From: Ketobacter sp.
GTDB lineage: Bacteria; Pseudomonadota; Gammaproteobacteria; Pseudomonadales; Ketobacteraceae
NCBI RefSeq assembly: GCF_003671495.1
Contig: NZ_RCHN01000036.1
Span: forward strand, 1 to 64,000
Reading direction: 5' to 3'
DNA: 64,000 nt
Shown: positions 9,297 through 20,189 of the stretch, piece after piece
Layout: each line of letters begins with the position of its first letter
Position numbering within the stretch: the stretch's first letter is position 1
Program-made: the position numbers and the translations under genes
The notes under the pieces: generated by a model
Databases searched by the model: none
Told to the model about the DNA's origin: nothing
The model's input: only the letters and a program-made list of their open reading frames with translations

Positions 9297-12200
9297 GGCG
9301 TCACCCCCTCAGGTGGCGACTGGGGTTGCAGCGGTGCAGTTTTGTCCGCCGCTTTCTCATTGCGCATGACCGCCTCACCCACTTGCTTGGGAATGATGCT
9401 GAAGGAATCCTTCACCGAGATCTCCGGTTGCTCAAAGGTACCTTGGATATCGTACTTGATGGTGGTGAGCTTATCGAACTGCTCGCCGAACATTTTCTCC
9501 ACCACAAATGCGGTCGCCGCCGCCGGCACCCCACCGATCACGGCCGCGGGCAGCACCAGATTGCGGGTCACCGGCAAGGTCACATCCAGCCCCAGCGCCA
9601 GCCGATCCTGTTGCAGGTCCACCTTGCCCTCGGCGTTCATTTTGATGGCAGGGGAATTCAGCTTCACCTGGGAAAGGTCAAGCACGCCGTTGTCCAGCCT
9701 GATGCTGCCACTGAATTCATCGTACACCATATCCGACTCACTCAGATCATCAAAATCCAGCTGCAATCGGCGCATCAGGGTTTCGAAATTCAGCAGACCC
9801 CAGAGTTTGCCGGCAGCATTGGAACTGACGTTATAGAACACACCACTCTTCAGTTTCACCGACACATTCCCCGCCAGCCGGGGCAAGGCGAATTCAAAGG
9901 GCGCTCCCGGCCAGGTCAGGCTGCCTTTGGCCTCGGCGGTTTTGCTGCTGAGGGTGGGGGTTCCCCCCATGGCTTTGATGGCGTCTGCGGCATTGGCGGC
10001 GTTGGCTTTGCCTTTGAAACTGGTCGAACGCACGCCTTCGGTCTCGCTCCAGCGCCCACTGCCCACCAGGGAAACGCCGTCCACCTGGGCGCTAAGACTT
10101 TTCACCTGCAAGCCGTCTGCAACCGGGCGCGCCTGAAAGACCCAACGCCCGAACTGGGCATCACCCACACTGAACGCCGCGACGGTAACGTCCAGTGGTG
10201 GCATCAGCAGGGGAGACACATCAGCCGGCTGCCAGTCTTGCGCCGTTGCCGGGGCCACGCCCCCCGTGGCGCTTGCCCCGCCCTTGCCGGTGTTGACCTG
10301 CAAACGATCCAGGTTGACCTCCACGGGCCGGGTCTGCCGGGCATAGTTCTGTGGTGGACCCAGCAGGTAGTCCGGCAAACTCGCGTGGCCACTGGCCAGA
10401 TCGTTGTTAAGCCACAGATTCCAGTAGCCCTGGCCGCGGGTCAGGCGTAAATCGGTCTGGCCGAGGGCCTGCCCCTGGAGGGTGAGATCCTGGATTCTCA
10501 GCTCAGAGTCGTCCAGCATGGTGAGCACGGCCGCAGCAGGATTTTCGGCAGCAGCGACACCGGCACCCAGGTTCGCACCGGCCCCTGCCTTCGCCCCCGG
10601 CGCGCCTGGCACGGTTTTGACATCCGCCCCGGCGGAGAGTCGTGCCTTCCATTCCTGATCATCAACGCGGGACACACTGCCGGTCACACGCAGTATGTCC
10701 CGCTCTGGCAGGCTGGCATCGCCCTGGCCCAACAGTACAGATCCGCGGCGCAAGCCATTGTCATCAAACAGCAGCGCCACGTTGGCCAACTCGCCATACT
10801 GCACACCCAACTCAAAGGGGGACACACCGAGATCCAGGGTGAGCGCAAAGGGTTGTGGCTGGCGCACCGGCTTGCCAAACGGTTCCGGGAGTTTGACCTC
10901 CACATTCTCCAGCTGGCTGTGCACCACCAGTTGGGGTGACAGCGTTTTATCCGACTGCCCCATGGGGATGAGGATCTGGGTCTGGTATTGCAATGGTCCG
11001 CTGGCGTAGCCCAGGAACGGGATGTCCCGCCAGCGTTGCAACGCCTGGATGGTGGTATTGCCGGTCAGATCCAGCTGCGTCCACTGGCCTTTGCCCTTGG
11101 CAACGGTTTTCATGTCGCCTTTCAGCTTGCCCCCCAGAAAGGTGCCTTCCAGGCGTTTGGCGGACAGCCCCTTCTGCAAATCAAACTGCAATTCCCCCTG
11201 GGCATCCTTCACCTGAAGGTTCTGGCTGGTCAGTGCCACCCGGCCGTGCTTCAGCATCACGTCGGTGGTGGATCGAATCTGATGGGCATGTTCTTTTTGC
11301 AAGGGAATATCCAGGGAAAAGCCCACGTCCACTTCCCCCTGCAGGACGACATTCTCCACAAACCCACCGATCTGCTCCCGCAACGGGGACTGGGTGAGGA
11401 TGGAAAAAGCCTGCTCCGCCGGACCGGAAGTCTGGGCCCGCACACTCAAGACATGGGCCTGCGACGGGTCATAACGCGGCAGCGCCACCGAGCCGGACTG
11501 CAGCGCCTGACCGTAATAGGAACCGGCCAGAATGCGGGCATCCACTTCCCCCCGATCCACCACCACATCGGCAACACCCTGCTTCACCGGCTCTTTCCAG
11601 TCCGGCAGGAATCTCATCTCGGCATCACGTACGGTAAAGCCAAGCACCACACCCCGCGGTTCCTCCTGATCCCGACGCACCGGGCCGTGCACCAGGATAT
11701 CCCCACGCATCAGGTGGCCATCAACAATGGCATCATCCAACCAGCGCAGCAGGGCATCGTCAATCACACCGGCCGGCAGATACAGTGACTTGTGTTTGCC
11801 ATCCCCATTGCGCAGGGTGGCCTGTAGTTGCAGGAACGGACTGATGCTGGTGTCTTTGGGGATGGACAGTGACATCTGGGTGGCGGATTGGGCATGTTTT
11901 GAATTGAGGTACATGGGGCCGGACTGCAACAACAATTGATCATCCAGATCCCGCAGAATGATATTGGCGTCCACGTAATTGAGGGTGAGCACATCGCGAA
12001 ACAGTTGCGGGTAGTTCAATTCCAGGTAGGTTTCGTCCACTCTGAACAGGGTTACGCCTTTTTTGCCCCATGCCCGCAGGTCCAGATCATAGAGCCCCGG
12101 TATTGCGTTCCAGGGTCGGTTTTGAAATGCATTCAGGTTCAAGGCGAAGCGGTAGTCCTCCACCTTACGATCCTTGAGCAACAGTTCTATGGCTACATCC

Positions 12201-13396
12201 TGTAACTGACCGGCGGGACGCAATTTACTCAGGGTCTGATGCAGTTTGGAATCCCGCGCCTGGGTTCCCAGGTAGTAATTCACCCAGGGTTCTATGTCCA
12301 TGTCATCCACTTTGATGCGGTAACGGGTCCGGCCGTTATCCTGCTGTGTGGCATGCAGGTTCATAAAGCTGGGCATCCACAAAAAACGCGCGGTCTGCAT
12401 ACGGATGTCCTGCAGATCCAGGCGCCAGTCACTGGCATCACCAGCCCAGCGGGCCTTGCCCGTGAGGCTCTCGATATGGGGGGGCTTGATGTCGTTTTTG
12501 CTGGTCAGCGACAGGTCCTCCACCGCGAAATCCGTGAGGATCTCCTGCAGTTCACCGGCCTTGAAATTGAGCCAGACACTGGCACTTCCCTGTAGGCTGT
12601 CCAGGGTGGCATTGGCGCTGGTGCGTCGCGACGGCGGCACCCAGGGCAACCAGTTGGCATCTTCCGCCCGCAAATACACACCACCGTGCAAACTGCCCTT
12701 GCTGAACACGGAACCGGTGACCCGGCCTTTCAGTGAAAAGCGCACATCACTGGGGCCCTGGGCGGTGAGTTCCCCCAGAATATAGCGGCGGCGTTTGCCT
12801 GCCTCGGTGCGGAATTCATGCACAGTGAGGGCAACCGGTTCACGGTAGAGGCCGGTGACGCTGAACTGACTGTTGCGCAATTCAATGAGCGGTTGTGCCA
12901 GCAACTGATCCAGCCGCGAGGAGGTGTTGTTCACGCCAGCCGCAGCAGTCGGCGGGCGGTTGTTATTGGCATTCTGCTGCAGGGAGAGGGACTCAAAGCC
13001 CGCCACCTGAATGCGCCCATCCTTGAATGAGGCACTTCCCGTGGCCCCCTCCACCTGCAAACGGACCCGGGGTTGCAAGCTCAACAGCGAGCGCAGCAGC
13101 AGAATTTCCAGATCCAGGGTATCGATGTGCGGTGCTTCCCCGCTGGCATCCGCCAGGCGAATGGACACATCACGCAGGGTGAAACGGGGGGCCAGACCGG
13201 TCCAACTGCCGGCAATGGAACCCAGTTCCAGGTGCACAAAAAAACGCTCGTTAACCCAGCTCACCAACTCCGGCTTGAAGTCGTCAACCTGGTCCACCAG
13301 CTCTCGCGCCACGCCGACGAAGATGGCCACCAGCACCACCAACACCACCAGCAGGCTGAGGAGCCCACGCAGAACTCCGGACGCCACTCGCTTCAC
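9293..13396 (-). CDS. yhdP: AsmA-like envelope protein YhdP
   Basis: The 1367-residue protein has one N-terminal membrane anchor (LLSLLVVLVVLVAIFVGVA, about residues 11-30) and a very long beta-strand-rich periplasmic body, ending in an AsmA-like C-terminal region (DGVLDLSQVKLNSPAIKMNAEGKVDL). This is the YhdP/TIGR02099 architecture. YhdP-type proteins form a periplasmic groove and help move phospholipids to the outer membrane. A low-complexity Gly/Ala stretch (PGAPGAKAGAGANLGAG) sits around residue 930. It follows rng by 12 bases and overlaps the nitrilase gene by 4. Length is typical. Confidence 0.93.
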   Translation of the reverse strand: MKRVASGVLRGLLSLLVVLVVLVAIFVGVARELVDQVDDFKPELVSWVNERFFVHLELGSIAGSWTGLAPRFTLRDVSIRLADASGEAPHIDTLDLEILLLRSLLSLQPRVRLQVEGATGSASFKDGRIQVAGFESLSLQQNANNNRPPTAAAGVNNTSSRLDQLLAQPLIELRNSQFSVTGLYREPVALTVHEFRTEAGKRRRYILGELTAQGPSDVRFSLKGRVTGSVFSKGSLHGGVYLRAEDANWLPWVPPSRRTSANATLDSLQGSASVWLNFKAGELQEILTDFAVEDLSLTSKNDIKPPHIESLTGKARWAGDASDWRLDLQDIRMQTARFLWMPSFMNLHATQQDNGRTRYRIKVDDMDIEPWVNYYLGTQARDSKLHQTLSKLRPAGQLQDVAIELLLKDRKVEDYRFALNLNAFQNRPWNAIPGLYDLDLRAWGKKGVTLFRVDETYLELNYPQLFRDVLTLNYVDANIILRDLDDQLLLQSGPMYLNSKHAQSATQMSLSIPKDTSISPFLQLQATLRNGDGKHKSLYLPAGVIDDALLRWLDDAIVDGHLMRGDILVHGPVRRDQEEPRGVVLGFTVRDAEMRFLPDWKEPVKQGVADVVVDRGEVDARILAGSYYGQALQSGSVALPRYDPSQAHVLSVRAQTSGPAEQAFSILTQSPLREQIGGFVENVVLQGEVDVGFSLDIPLQKEHAHQIRSTTDVMLKHGRVALTSQNLQVKDAQGELQFDLQKGLSAKRLEGTFLGGKLKGDMKTVAKGKGQWTQLDLTGNTTIQALQRWRDIPFLGYASGPLQYQTQILIPMGQSDKTLSPQLVVHSQLENVEVKLPEPFGKPVRQPQPFALTLDLGVSPFELGVQYGELANVALLFDDNGLRRGSVLLGQGDASLPERDILRVTGSVSRVDDQEWKARLSAGADVKTVPGAPGAKAGAGANLGAGVAAAENPAAAVLTMLDDSELRIQDLTLQGQALGQTDLRLTRGQGYWNLWLNNDLASGHASLPDYLLGPPQNYARQTRPVEVNLDRLQVNTGKGGASATGGVAPATAQDWQPADVSPLLMPPLDVTVAAFSVGDAQFGRWVFQARPVADGLQVKSLSAQVDGVSLVGSGRWSETEGVRSTSFKGKANAANAADAIKAMGGTPTLSSKTAEAKGSLTWPGAPFEFALPRLAGNVSVKLKSGVFYNVSSNAAGKLWGLLNFETLMRRLQLDFDDLSESDMVYDEFSGSIRLDNGVLDLSQVKLNSPAIKMNAEGKVDLQQDRLALGLDVTLPVTRNLVLPAAVIGGVPAAATAFVVEKMFGEQFDKLTTIKYDIQGTFEQPEISVKDSFSIIPKQVGEAVMRNEKAADKTAPLQPQSPPEGVTP

Positions 13397-13408
13397 AGGG
13401 CGCTCCCG

Positions 13409-14881
13409 CTACATGAGCACCACATCAAACTCCTCCTGGGAGTAGAGTGTTTCCACCTGAAAGCGAATGGTTTTTTTAATGAAAATTTCCAGGTCTGCCA
13501 CGTTGGCGGATTCCTCATCCAACAGACGGTCCACCACGGCCTGAGATGCGATCACCAGAAACGACTCCACCTCATAGGCGCGAAACTGACGCAGGATCTC
13601 GCGGAAAATTTCATAGCAGACGGTTTCCGGCGTTTTGACAATGCCGCGGCCGCTGCAGGTAGGACAATCCTCGCACATCACCCGGGCCAGGCTTTCGCGG
13701 GTGCGCTTGCGGGTCATCTCAACCAACCCCAGTTCAGACACCTGGGTGATCTTGGTTTTGGCGTGATCCCGCTCCAGGGCTTTTTCAAACATGCGCAACA
13801 CCTGACGGCGGTGCTCGGGGTCTTCCATGTCGATAAAGTCGATGATGATGATGCCGCCCAGATTGCGCAGCCGCAGCTGGCGGGCAATGGCCTGGGTGGC
13901 TTCCAGATTGGTTTTGAAGATGGTTTCTTCCAGGTTGCGATGCCCCACAAACGCCCCGGTGTTCACATCGATGGTGGACATGGCTTCGGTCTGGTCCACG
14001 ATGAGGTGACCGCCGGATTTCAACGGCACCTGCCGCGCCAGGGCTTTCTGGATTTCCTGCTCCACACTGTACAGGTCAAAGATGGGACGCTCGCCAGGAT
14101 AATGCTCGATGAGGGACTCCACATCCGGGATGTATTCACGCACAAACTCGATCACATTGCCGTAGGTTTCCCGGGAATCGATGCGCACTTTTTCCACGCC
14201 GGGGCGCACCTCATCCCGCAACGTGCGCATGGCCAGGGCCAGGTCACGGTGGATCAGCGTCACCGGGTTGGAGCGGGCAATCTTGTCGTTGATGGAGCGC
14301 CACAGCCGGCGCAGGAAGTCCACGTCCCGACGCAGGGCATCCTCGTCGGCCCCTTCCGCCGCAGTCCTTAAGATGAACCCCTTCTTGGGGATGTCATCAC
14401 GCTCTTCCAGAATGGTGTCCATGATGCAGCGCAGCCGCTCCCGCTCCTGGTCGTCTTCAATGCGCTGGGAGACACCGATGTGATCGGTATAGGGCATGTA
14501 CACCAGGAACCGGGAGGGAACCGAAAGATGGGTGGTGAGGCGCGCGCCCTTGGTGCCGATCATGTCCTTGGTGATCTGGACCACAATGGGCTGACCCTCT
14601 GCCACCAGATCGGAAATATTGGGTGTGGCGTCGCCGGTTTCATCCGGCTTGTCCGCCTGCCAGATATCCTTGGCGTGCAGGAACGCCGCACGCTCCAGGC
14701 CGATATCCACGAACGCCGCCTGCATGCCCGGCAGCACCCGGGCCACTTTGCCCTTGTAAATACTGCCCACCAGGCCGCGCTTGGCGGTGCGCTCCACAAA
14801 GAGTTCCTGCACCACCCCGTTTTCCACCACCGCCACGCGGGTTTCCATGGGAGTCACATTGACCAGTAATTCTTCACTCAT
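13409..14881 (-). CDS. rng: Ribonuclease G
   Basis: The 490-residue RNase E/G family endoribonuclease matures the 16S rRNA 5' end. It has an N-terminal S1 domain (GSIYKGKVARVLPGMQAAFVDIG), the DNase-I-like catalytic part with DVNTGAFVGHRNLEETIFKTN and IIIDFIDMED, and the zinc-link cysteines in CPTCSGRG. There is no long C-terminal scaffold, which separates it from RNase E. Its start lies inside the 3' end of maf (8-base overlap). Confidence 0.96.
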   Translation of the reverse strand: MSEELLVNVTPMETRVAVVENGVVQELFVERTAKRGLVGSIYKGKVARVLPGMQAAFVDIGLERAAFLHAKDIWQADKPDETGDATPNISDLVAEGQPIVVQITKDMIGTKGARLTTHLSVPSRFLVYMPYTDHIGVSQRIEDDQERERLRCIMDTILEERDDIPKKGFILRTAAEGADEDALRRDVDFLRRLWRSINDKIARSNPVTLIHRDLALAMRTLRDEVRPGVEKVRIDSRETYGNVIEFVREYIPDVESLIEHYPGERPIFDLYSVEQEIQKALARQVPLKSGGHLIVDQTEAMSTIDVNTGAFVGHRNLEETIFKTNLEATQAIARQLRLRNLGGIIIIDFIDMEDPEHRRQVLRMFEKALERDHAKTKITQVSELGLVEMTRKRTRESLARVMCEDCPTCSGRGIVKTPETVCYEIFREILRQFRAYEVESFLVIASQAVVDRLLDEESANVADLEIFIKKTIRFQVETLYSQEEFDVVLM

Positions 14882-15503
14882 GGGATACTGTCTCTGGCGT
14901 TCGCCACAGGCTCACACCGGCCTGCTTCAATAAATTCGCTGTTTCGTATAAGGGTAGACCCACCACGCCACTGTAACTACCGGACAGGTTTTCCACAAAC
15001 ACCGCGCCCAGGCCCTGTATTCCATAGGCCCCGGCTTTGTCTGCCGGCTCACCGGTGCGCCAGTATTGACGGGCCTCTGCCTCATCAATGCTGCGGAACT
15101 GCACCTCGGTCACCGAATACGCCAACTGGGTTGCCGGGCAATCAGCACCGTCGCTCACCAACGCCACCGCCGTCATCACCTGGTGGGTCTGGCCGGAAAG
15201 GGCCAGCAACATGGCCACGGCATCCGCTTCATCTGCGGGCTTGCCGAGAATGCGCTCCCCCAGCACCACGGTGGTGTCTGCCCCCAGTACCGGACGCAGC
15301 AGCTGACCCTCCATTTCCACCCGGCTCAATACGGCATCCGCCTTGGCCTGGGCCAGTCGGCACACATAGTCCAACGGTGATTCCCCCGCCAGCACAGCCT
15401 CGTCCACGGCCGCACTCATGACGGTGAAACGCACCCCGATCTGTTGCAACAATTCCCGCCGCCGGGGTGAGGCGGACGCCAGATAAACCCAATCAACTGC
15501 CAC
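14874..15503 (-). CDS. maf: Maf nucleotide pyrophosphatase
   Basis: The 209-residue Maf/YhdE-type nucleoside triphosphate pyrophosphatase (dTTP/UTP in the YhdE group) acts on noncanonical or excess nucleotides. It has the opening signature LASASPRRRELLQQIG, the catalytic GADTTVV segment, the KPADEADA motif and GAYGIQGLG. Translation starts at GTG 15503 inside the end of mreD (11-base overlap), with a GAGG-type site in the mreD coding sequence. Confidence 0.94.
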   Translation of the reverse strand: MAVDWVYLASASPRRRELLQQIGVRFTVMSAAVDEAVLAGESPLDYVCRLAQAKADAVLSRVEMEGQLLRPVLGADTTVVLGERILGKPADEADAVAMLLALSGQTHQVMTAVALVSDGADCPATQLAYSVTEVQFRSIDEAEARQYWRTGEPADKAGAYGIQGLGAVFVENLSGSYSGVVGLPLYETANLLKQAGVSLWRTPETVSHE

Positions 15504-15984
15504 GGTGACCTCTCAAATAGCCCAAAGCCAGACTCACCAATGGCCACACCAAGGCAGACACGACCACCGATACCCAATACCAGAACGTCCAGGGTGTCAT
15601 TTGGACAGCCCGCATTACCAGAATACTCACTAACTGGTAAATGCCCACCAGCACCAGAATGGACAGGCACTGCTGCCACACCGGGAACACCCGGATACGC
15701 AAATGCAGGACGTAGGCAATATAGGCCACCATCCCCAGGGCCAGCGCATTCTGACCCAGTACGGCGCCGGTGAGCACATCCAGGAACAGCCCTACCAACC
15801 AGCCACTCACCACCCCGATGCGATGGGGCATGGCGATGACCCAATAAATGAGCACCAGGGGCACCCAGGCCGGGCGCAGCCCAATGGCCCATTCCGGCAG
15901 GGGTACCGCCGCCAGGATTGCCGCCAGCACCAGACTGAAGATCACCACCCCGATGCCGTCAGCGGCCACTCTACTGTCCACCAT
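15493..15984 (-). CDS. mreD: Rod-shape protein MreD
   Basis: The 163-residue integral membrane protein has five or six hydrophobic segments, a WVPLVLIYWVIAMPHRIGV core and the GLFLDVLTGAVLGQNAL signature of MreD. It is part of the elongasome with MreB and MreC and guides lateral cell-wall synthesis. It overlaps mreC by 14 bases and maf by 11, so translation is coupled through the block. Confidence 0.94.
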   Translation of the reverse strand: MVDSRVAADGIGVVIFSLVLAAILAAVPLPEWAIGLRPAWVPLVLIYWVIAMPHRIGVVSGWLVGLFLDVLTGAVLGQNALALGMVAYIAYVLHLRIRVFPVWQQCLSILVLVGIYQLVSILVMRAVQMTPWTFWYWVSVVVSALVWPLVSLALGYLRGHRGS

Positions 15985-16936
15985 CGGTCACCTCCTGGGC
16001 GGGGGATTCCTGTTTGGTTACAGGTTCCTGTTCTGACGTGAGTTTCTGTTCAGCTTGGGGTTCCTGGTCAGATTGAGGCTCGGCGGCACCAAACAGTAAC
16101 GGCACCAATTTGCGACTCTCCTCGGAAAACACCATGAGCACATGGCGGGAGCGGTCCAGGTTGGCCATGGGCTTGGCCTCCACCACCGCAAAGGGCTGCC
16201 CGGGGTCGTGTTCCACCTTGGTCACCACCCCCACCGGATAGCCCTTGGGGAACCGCCCCCCCAGGCCGGAGCTCACCAGCAGGTCCCCGCGTACAATATC
16301 GGCCGTGTCCGGCACATGGATCAGGTTAAGCTGATCCAGCTTACCCGACCCCACCGCAATGGCCCGCACCCCATTGCGGTTCACGTGCACCGGAATGCCA
16401 TGGGAAATATCGGAAATCAACAACACCCGGCTGGAAAACGGGCCCACTTCGATGACCTGGCCCATCAGGCCTTCTGCATCCAGCACCGCCTGCCCCACAA
16501 ACACCGAGTCCCCCGCCCCCTTGTTCACAATGGCTTCGTGGCGATAGGGGTCGGGATCAACACCAATGATTTCGGCGATCAGCACCTGATCATCCACCAG
16601 ATCCGATGCGTTCATCAGCTCCTTGAGGCGGGTATTTTCCGCAACGGTGGAGGCCAGCTTCTGCACCCGACGCTTCAGCACCAGCACCTCTGACTGCAGG
16701 CGGGCGTTTTCCTCCTCCAGCTCACTGCGGGACAACACACTGCTCTGGGACCAGGTCGCCACCTGGGCCGGGATGTCCGCCACGTATTGCACCGGCGCGA
16801 TGGCCACGCCCAGGGTGAAACGCAGGGGATTGAGCACATCCGAGCGGTGATCCACAAAAATCATGGCAAAGGAAATAACGGAAAACAGCACCAAACGGTA
16901 GCGATTTGCTGTGTTCTGACCAAATATCGGTTTTAT
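15971..16936 (-). CDS. mreC: Rod-shape protein MreC (probable ATA start)
   Basis: MreC is an inner-membrane-anchored periplasmic scaffold: a TM segment (LVLFSVISFAMIFVD), a coiled coil (about ARLQSEVLVLKRRVQKLAS) and two beta domains with GQAVLDAEGLMGQVIEV and GLGGRFPKGYPVGVV. The C-terminus is Glu/Gln-rich. The first ATG/GTG/TTG codon in frame (TTG 16894) has no ribosome-binding site and would cut off a conserved N-terminus. Upstream, KPIFGQNTANRYRL is open and follows an ATA codon at 16936-16934, preceded by GGGAGG at 8 bases. This lines up without gaps with the E. coli MreC start MKPIFSRGPS as I remember it. No other start candidate exists before the in-frame TAA. Confidence 0.88.
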   Translation of the reverse strand: MKPIFGQNTANRYRLVLFSVISFAMIFVDHRSDVLNPLRFTLGVAIAPVQYVADIPAQVATWSQSSVLSRSELEEENARLQSEVLVLKRRVQKLASTVAENTRLKELMNASDLVDDQVLIAEIIGVDPDPYRHEAIVNKGAGDSVFVGQAVLDAEGLMGQVIEVGPFSSRVLLISDISHGIPVHVNRNGVRAIAVGSGKLDQLNLIHVPDTADIVRGDLLVSSGLGGRFPKGYPVGVVTKVEHDPGQPFAVVEAKPMANLDRSRHVLMVFSEESRKLVPLLFGAAEPQSDQEPQAEQKLTSEQEPVTKQESPAQEVTDGGQ

Positions 16937-16951
16937 GGCGCTACCCTCCCG
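16934..16951 (-). promoter_or_regulatory. Ribosome-binding site and ATA initiation codon of mreC
   Basis: On the minus strand GGGAGG is followed by 8 bases and then ATA AAA CCG. The spacing fits a functional Shine-Dalgarno site, and no ATG, GTG or TTG lies in frame at this position. Confidence 0.55.
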
Positions 16952-17028
16952 CCAGCCGGGATCGTGCCGATGCCATGCCTGTTATCCATCACAATATTCA
17001 GTGTGGTTACCTGGTTCTTTAAAACGTG

Positions 17029-17061
17029 AAAGCCGGCCCTGGTGAGAATCCGGCCGGCTTT
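17029..17061 (-). terminator. Hairpin between mreB and mreC
   Basis: A perfect 10-bp stem (AAAGCCGGCC / GGCCGGCTTT) with a 13-base loop lies 64 bases after mreB. On the minus strand it ends in TTT, then CACGTTTT, so it resembles a leaky intrinsic terminator. It would lower mreCD expression relative to mreB. Confidence 0.6.
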
Positions 17062-17124
17062 AGCGAAGGTGTGGGACGCGGGTGTGCGCAACGGGGTTGC
17101 GTGTAAGGCTCCCATGGACAGCGA

Positions 17125-18419
<1,295 letters not shown>

Positions 18420-18707
18420 ATGGCATTGGACAAAGAAGACGTCACCAAAATTGCCCATTTGGCCCGCCTGCAGGTGGCCGACAGCGAGATTGAGGCCACC
18501 ACTGAGCGGTTGTCCTCCATTCTGGGCCTGATCGAACAACTGGAGGCCGCCCCCACCGACGGCGTGGAGCCCATGGCCCACCCCACCGATGCGGTGCAAC
18601 GCCTGCGGGAAGACGTGGTCACCGAAACCAACCACCGCGACGAGTACCAGCAGATCGCCCCGGCCACCGAAGGTGGCCTGTACCTAGTCCCCAAAGTGAT
18701 TGAATGA
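18420..18707 (+). CDS. gatC: Amidotransferase subunit GatC
   Basis: The 95-residue subunit C of the Asp-tRNA(Asn)/Glu-tRNA(Gln) amidotransferase stabilises GatA. It has the family opening [18 protein letters not shown] and the C-terminal LREDVVTE...[18 protein letters not shown]. The ATG at 18420 is chosen over a longer in-frame start at 18324 because the protein then has the normal length and a CCGGAGAA site lies upstream. Although tRNA-Gln is present in the window, the genome may charge tRNA-Gln or tRNA-Asn by the indirect route. Confidence 0.95.
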   Translation: MALDKEDVTKIAHLARLQVADSEIEATTERLSSILGLIEQLEAAPTDGVEPMAHPTDAVQRLREDVVTETNHRDEYQQIAPATEGGLYLVPKVIE

Positions 18708-18723
18708 TCAGGTAACCCATTCC

Positions 18724-20178
18724 ATGCATACCAAAACCCTGAAAGCCCTGTCCAACGCGCTGGCGGCGGGCGAAGTATCCAGCCAGGAGCTGACCCGGCA
18801 TTTCCTGGATCGCATCAAACAGCTCGATCCCGGCGTCAACAGCTTCATCACCGTCACCGAAGAACAGGCGCTGGCCCAGGCCAAAGCGGCAGACGAACAA
18901 AGAGTTGCGGGTAATGCCACCGCGCTTACCGGTGTGCCCATCGCCCACAAAGACATCTTCTGCACCCGGGGCGTGAAAACCAGCTGTGCCTCGAAAATGC
19001 TGGACAACTTCATCGCCCCCTATAACGCCACGGTTGTGGAAAAAATGAACGATGCTGGCATCGTGACCCTGGGCAAAACCAACATGGATGAGTTCGCCAT
19101 GGGCTCCTCCAATGAAACCAGCTTCTATGGCCCGGTGAAAAACCCCTGGAATACGGATTGCGTGCCCGGCGGCTCATCCGGCGGCTCCGCAGCCGCTGTG
19201 GCGGCCCGCCTGGCCCCGGCCGCCACCGGCACCGACACCGGCGGCTCCATCCGCCAACCTGCCAGCCTGTGCGGCATCACCGGCCTGAAGCCCACCTATG
19301 GCCGGGTGTCCCGTTGGGGCATGATTGCCTTCGCCTCCTCCCTGGATCAGGCGGGCCCCATGACCCAAACCGCCGAAGACGCCGCCCTGCTGATGAACGC
19401 CATGGCCGGTTTCGACCCCAAGGATTCCACCAGTACCGATATTGAAGTGCCGGATTACACGGCGGACCTGAACAAGCCTTTAGATGGCCTGCGCATCGGC
19501 CTGCCCAAAGAATTCTTTGAAGACGGCCTGGATGCCGGGGTTGGCCAAGTGGTGCAGGAAGCCATCGCCCTGTACGAAAAGCTCGGCGCCACCCTGGTGG
19601 ACATCGAACTGCCCAACACGCACCTGTCCATCCCGGCGTACTACGTTGTGGCCCCGGCAGAAGCCTCCTCCAACCTGTCCCGTTTTGACGGTGTCCGTTT
19701 TGGTTATCGCTGCAAGGATCCTTTAGACCTGGAGGATCTCTACAAGCGCAGCCGCGGTGAAGGTTTTGGTGAAGAAGTAAAACGCCGCATCATGATCGGC
19801 ACCTACGCGTTGTCTGCCGGTTATTACGATGCCTATTACCTGAAGGCACAAAAGGTTCGCCGCCTGATCAAGAATGATTTTGATGAGGCCTTCAAAAACG
19901 TGGACGTGATCATGGGCCCCACCTCCCCCAATGCCGGATTCAAACTGGGGGAAAAAGCCTCCGATCCGGTCTCCATGTATCTGTCGGACATCTACACCAT
20001 TTCCGTGAACATGGCTGGCTTGCCAGGCATTTCCATTCCTGCCGGCTTAAGCAACAGCCTGCCGGTGGGTTTGCAAATCATTGGCAACTATTTTGACGAA
20101 GCCCGTTTGCTGAACGTGGCCCACCGCTATCAACAAGAAACCGACTGGCATGCGCAAGTGCCAGCGGCATTTGTATAA
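18724..20178 (+). CDS. gatA: Amidotransferase subunit GatA
   Basis: The 484-residue amidase-signature protein releases ammonia from glutamine for the transamidation done by GatB. It carries the Ser-cisSer-Lys hydrolase signature ([33 protein letters not shown]) and the [10 protein letters not shown] lysine segment. ATG 18724 ([13 protein letters not shown]) fits family starts; a TTG at 18700 overlapping gatC is in frame but less likely. gatB follows after 11 bases. Confidence 0.96.
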   Translation: MHTKTLKALSNALAAGEVSSQELTRHFLDRIKQLDPGVNSFITVTEEQALAQAKAADEQRVAGNATALTGVPIAHKDIFCTRGVKTSCASKMLDNFIAPYNATVVEKMNDAGIVTLGKTNMDEFAMGSSNETSFYGPVKNPWNTDCVPGGSSGGSAAAVAARLAPAATGTDTGGSIRQPASLCGITGLKPTYGRVSRWGMIAFASSLDQAGPMTQTAEDAALLMNAMAGFDPKDSTSTDIEVPDYTADLNKPLDGLRIGLPKEFFEDGLDAGVGQVVQEAIALYEKLGATLVDIELPNTHLSIPAYYVVAPAEASSNLSRFDGVRFGYRCKDPLDLEDLYKRSRGEGFGEEVKRRIMIGTYALSAGYYDAYYLKAQKVRRLIKNDFDEAFKNVDVIMGPTSPNAGFKLGEKASDPVSMYLSDIYTISVNMAGLPGISIPAGLSNSLPVGLQIIGNYFDEARLLNVAHRYQQETDWHAQVPAAFV

Positions 20179-20189
20179 GGAGGCCCGCC

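Noticed and set aside
13073..14371. 432-codon frame antisense to rng and yhdP
   Set aside because: It crosses the gap between two real genes of the opposite strand and has no recognisable features.
16892..16894. TTG as start of mreC
   Set aside because: It lacks a ribosome-binding site and would remove a conserved N-terminal segment; the upstream ATA with GGGAGG fits better.
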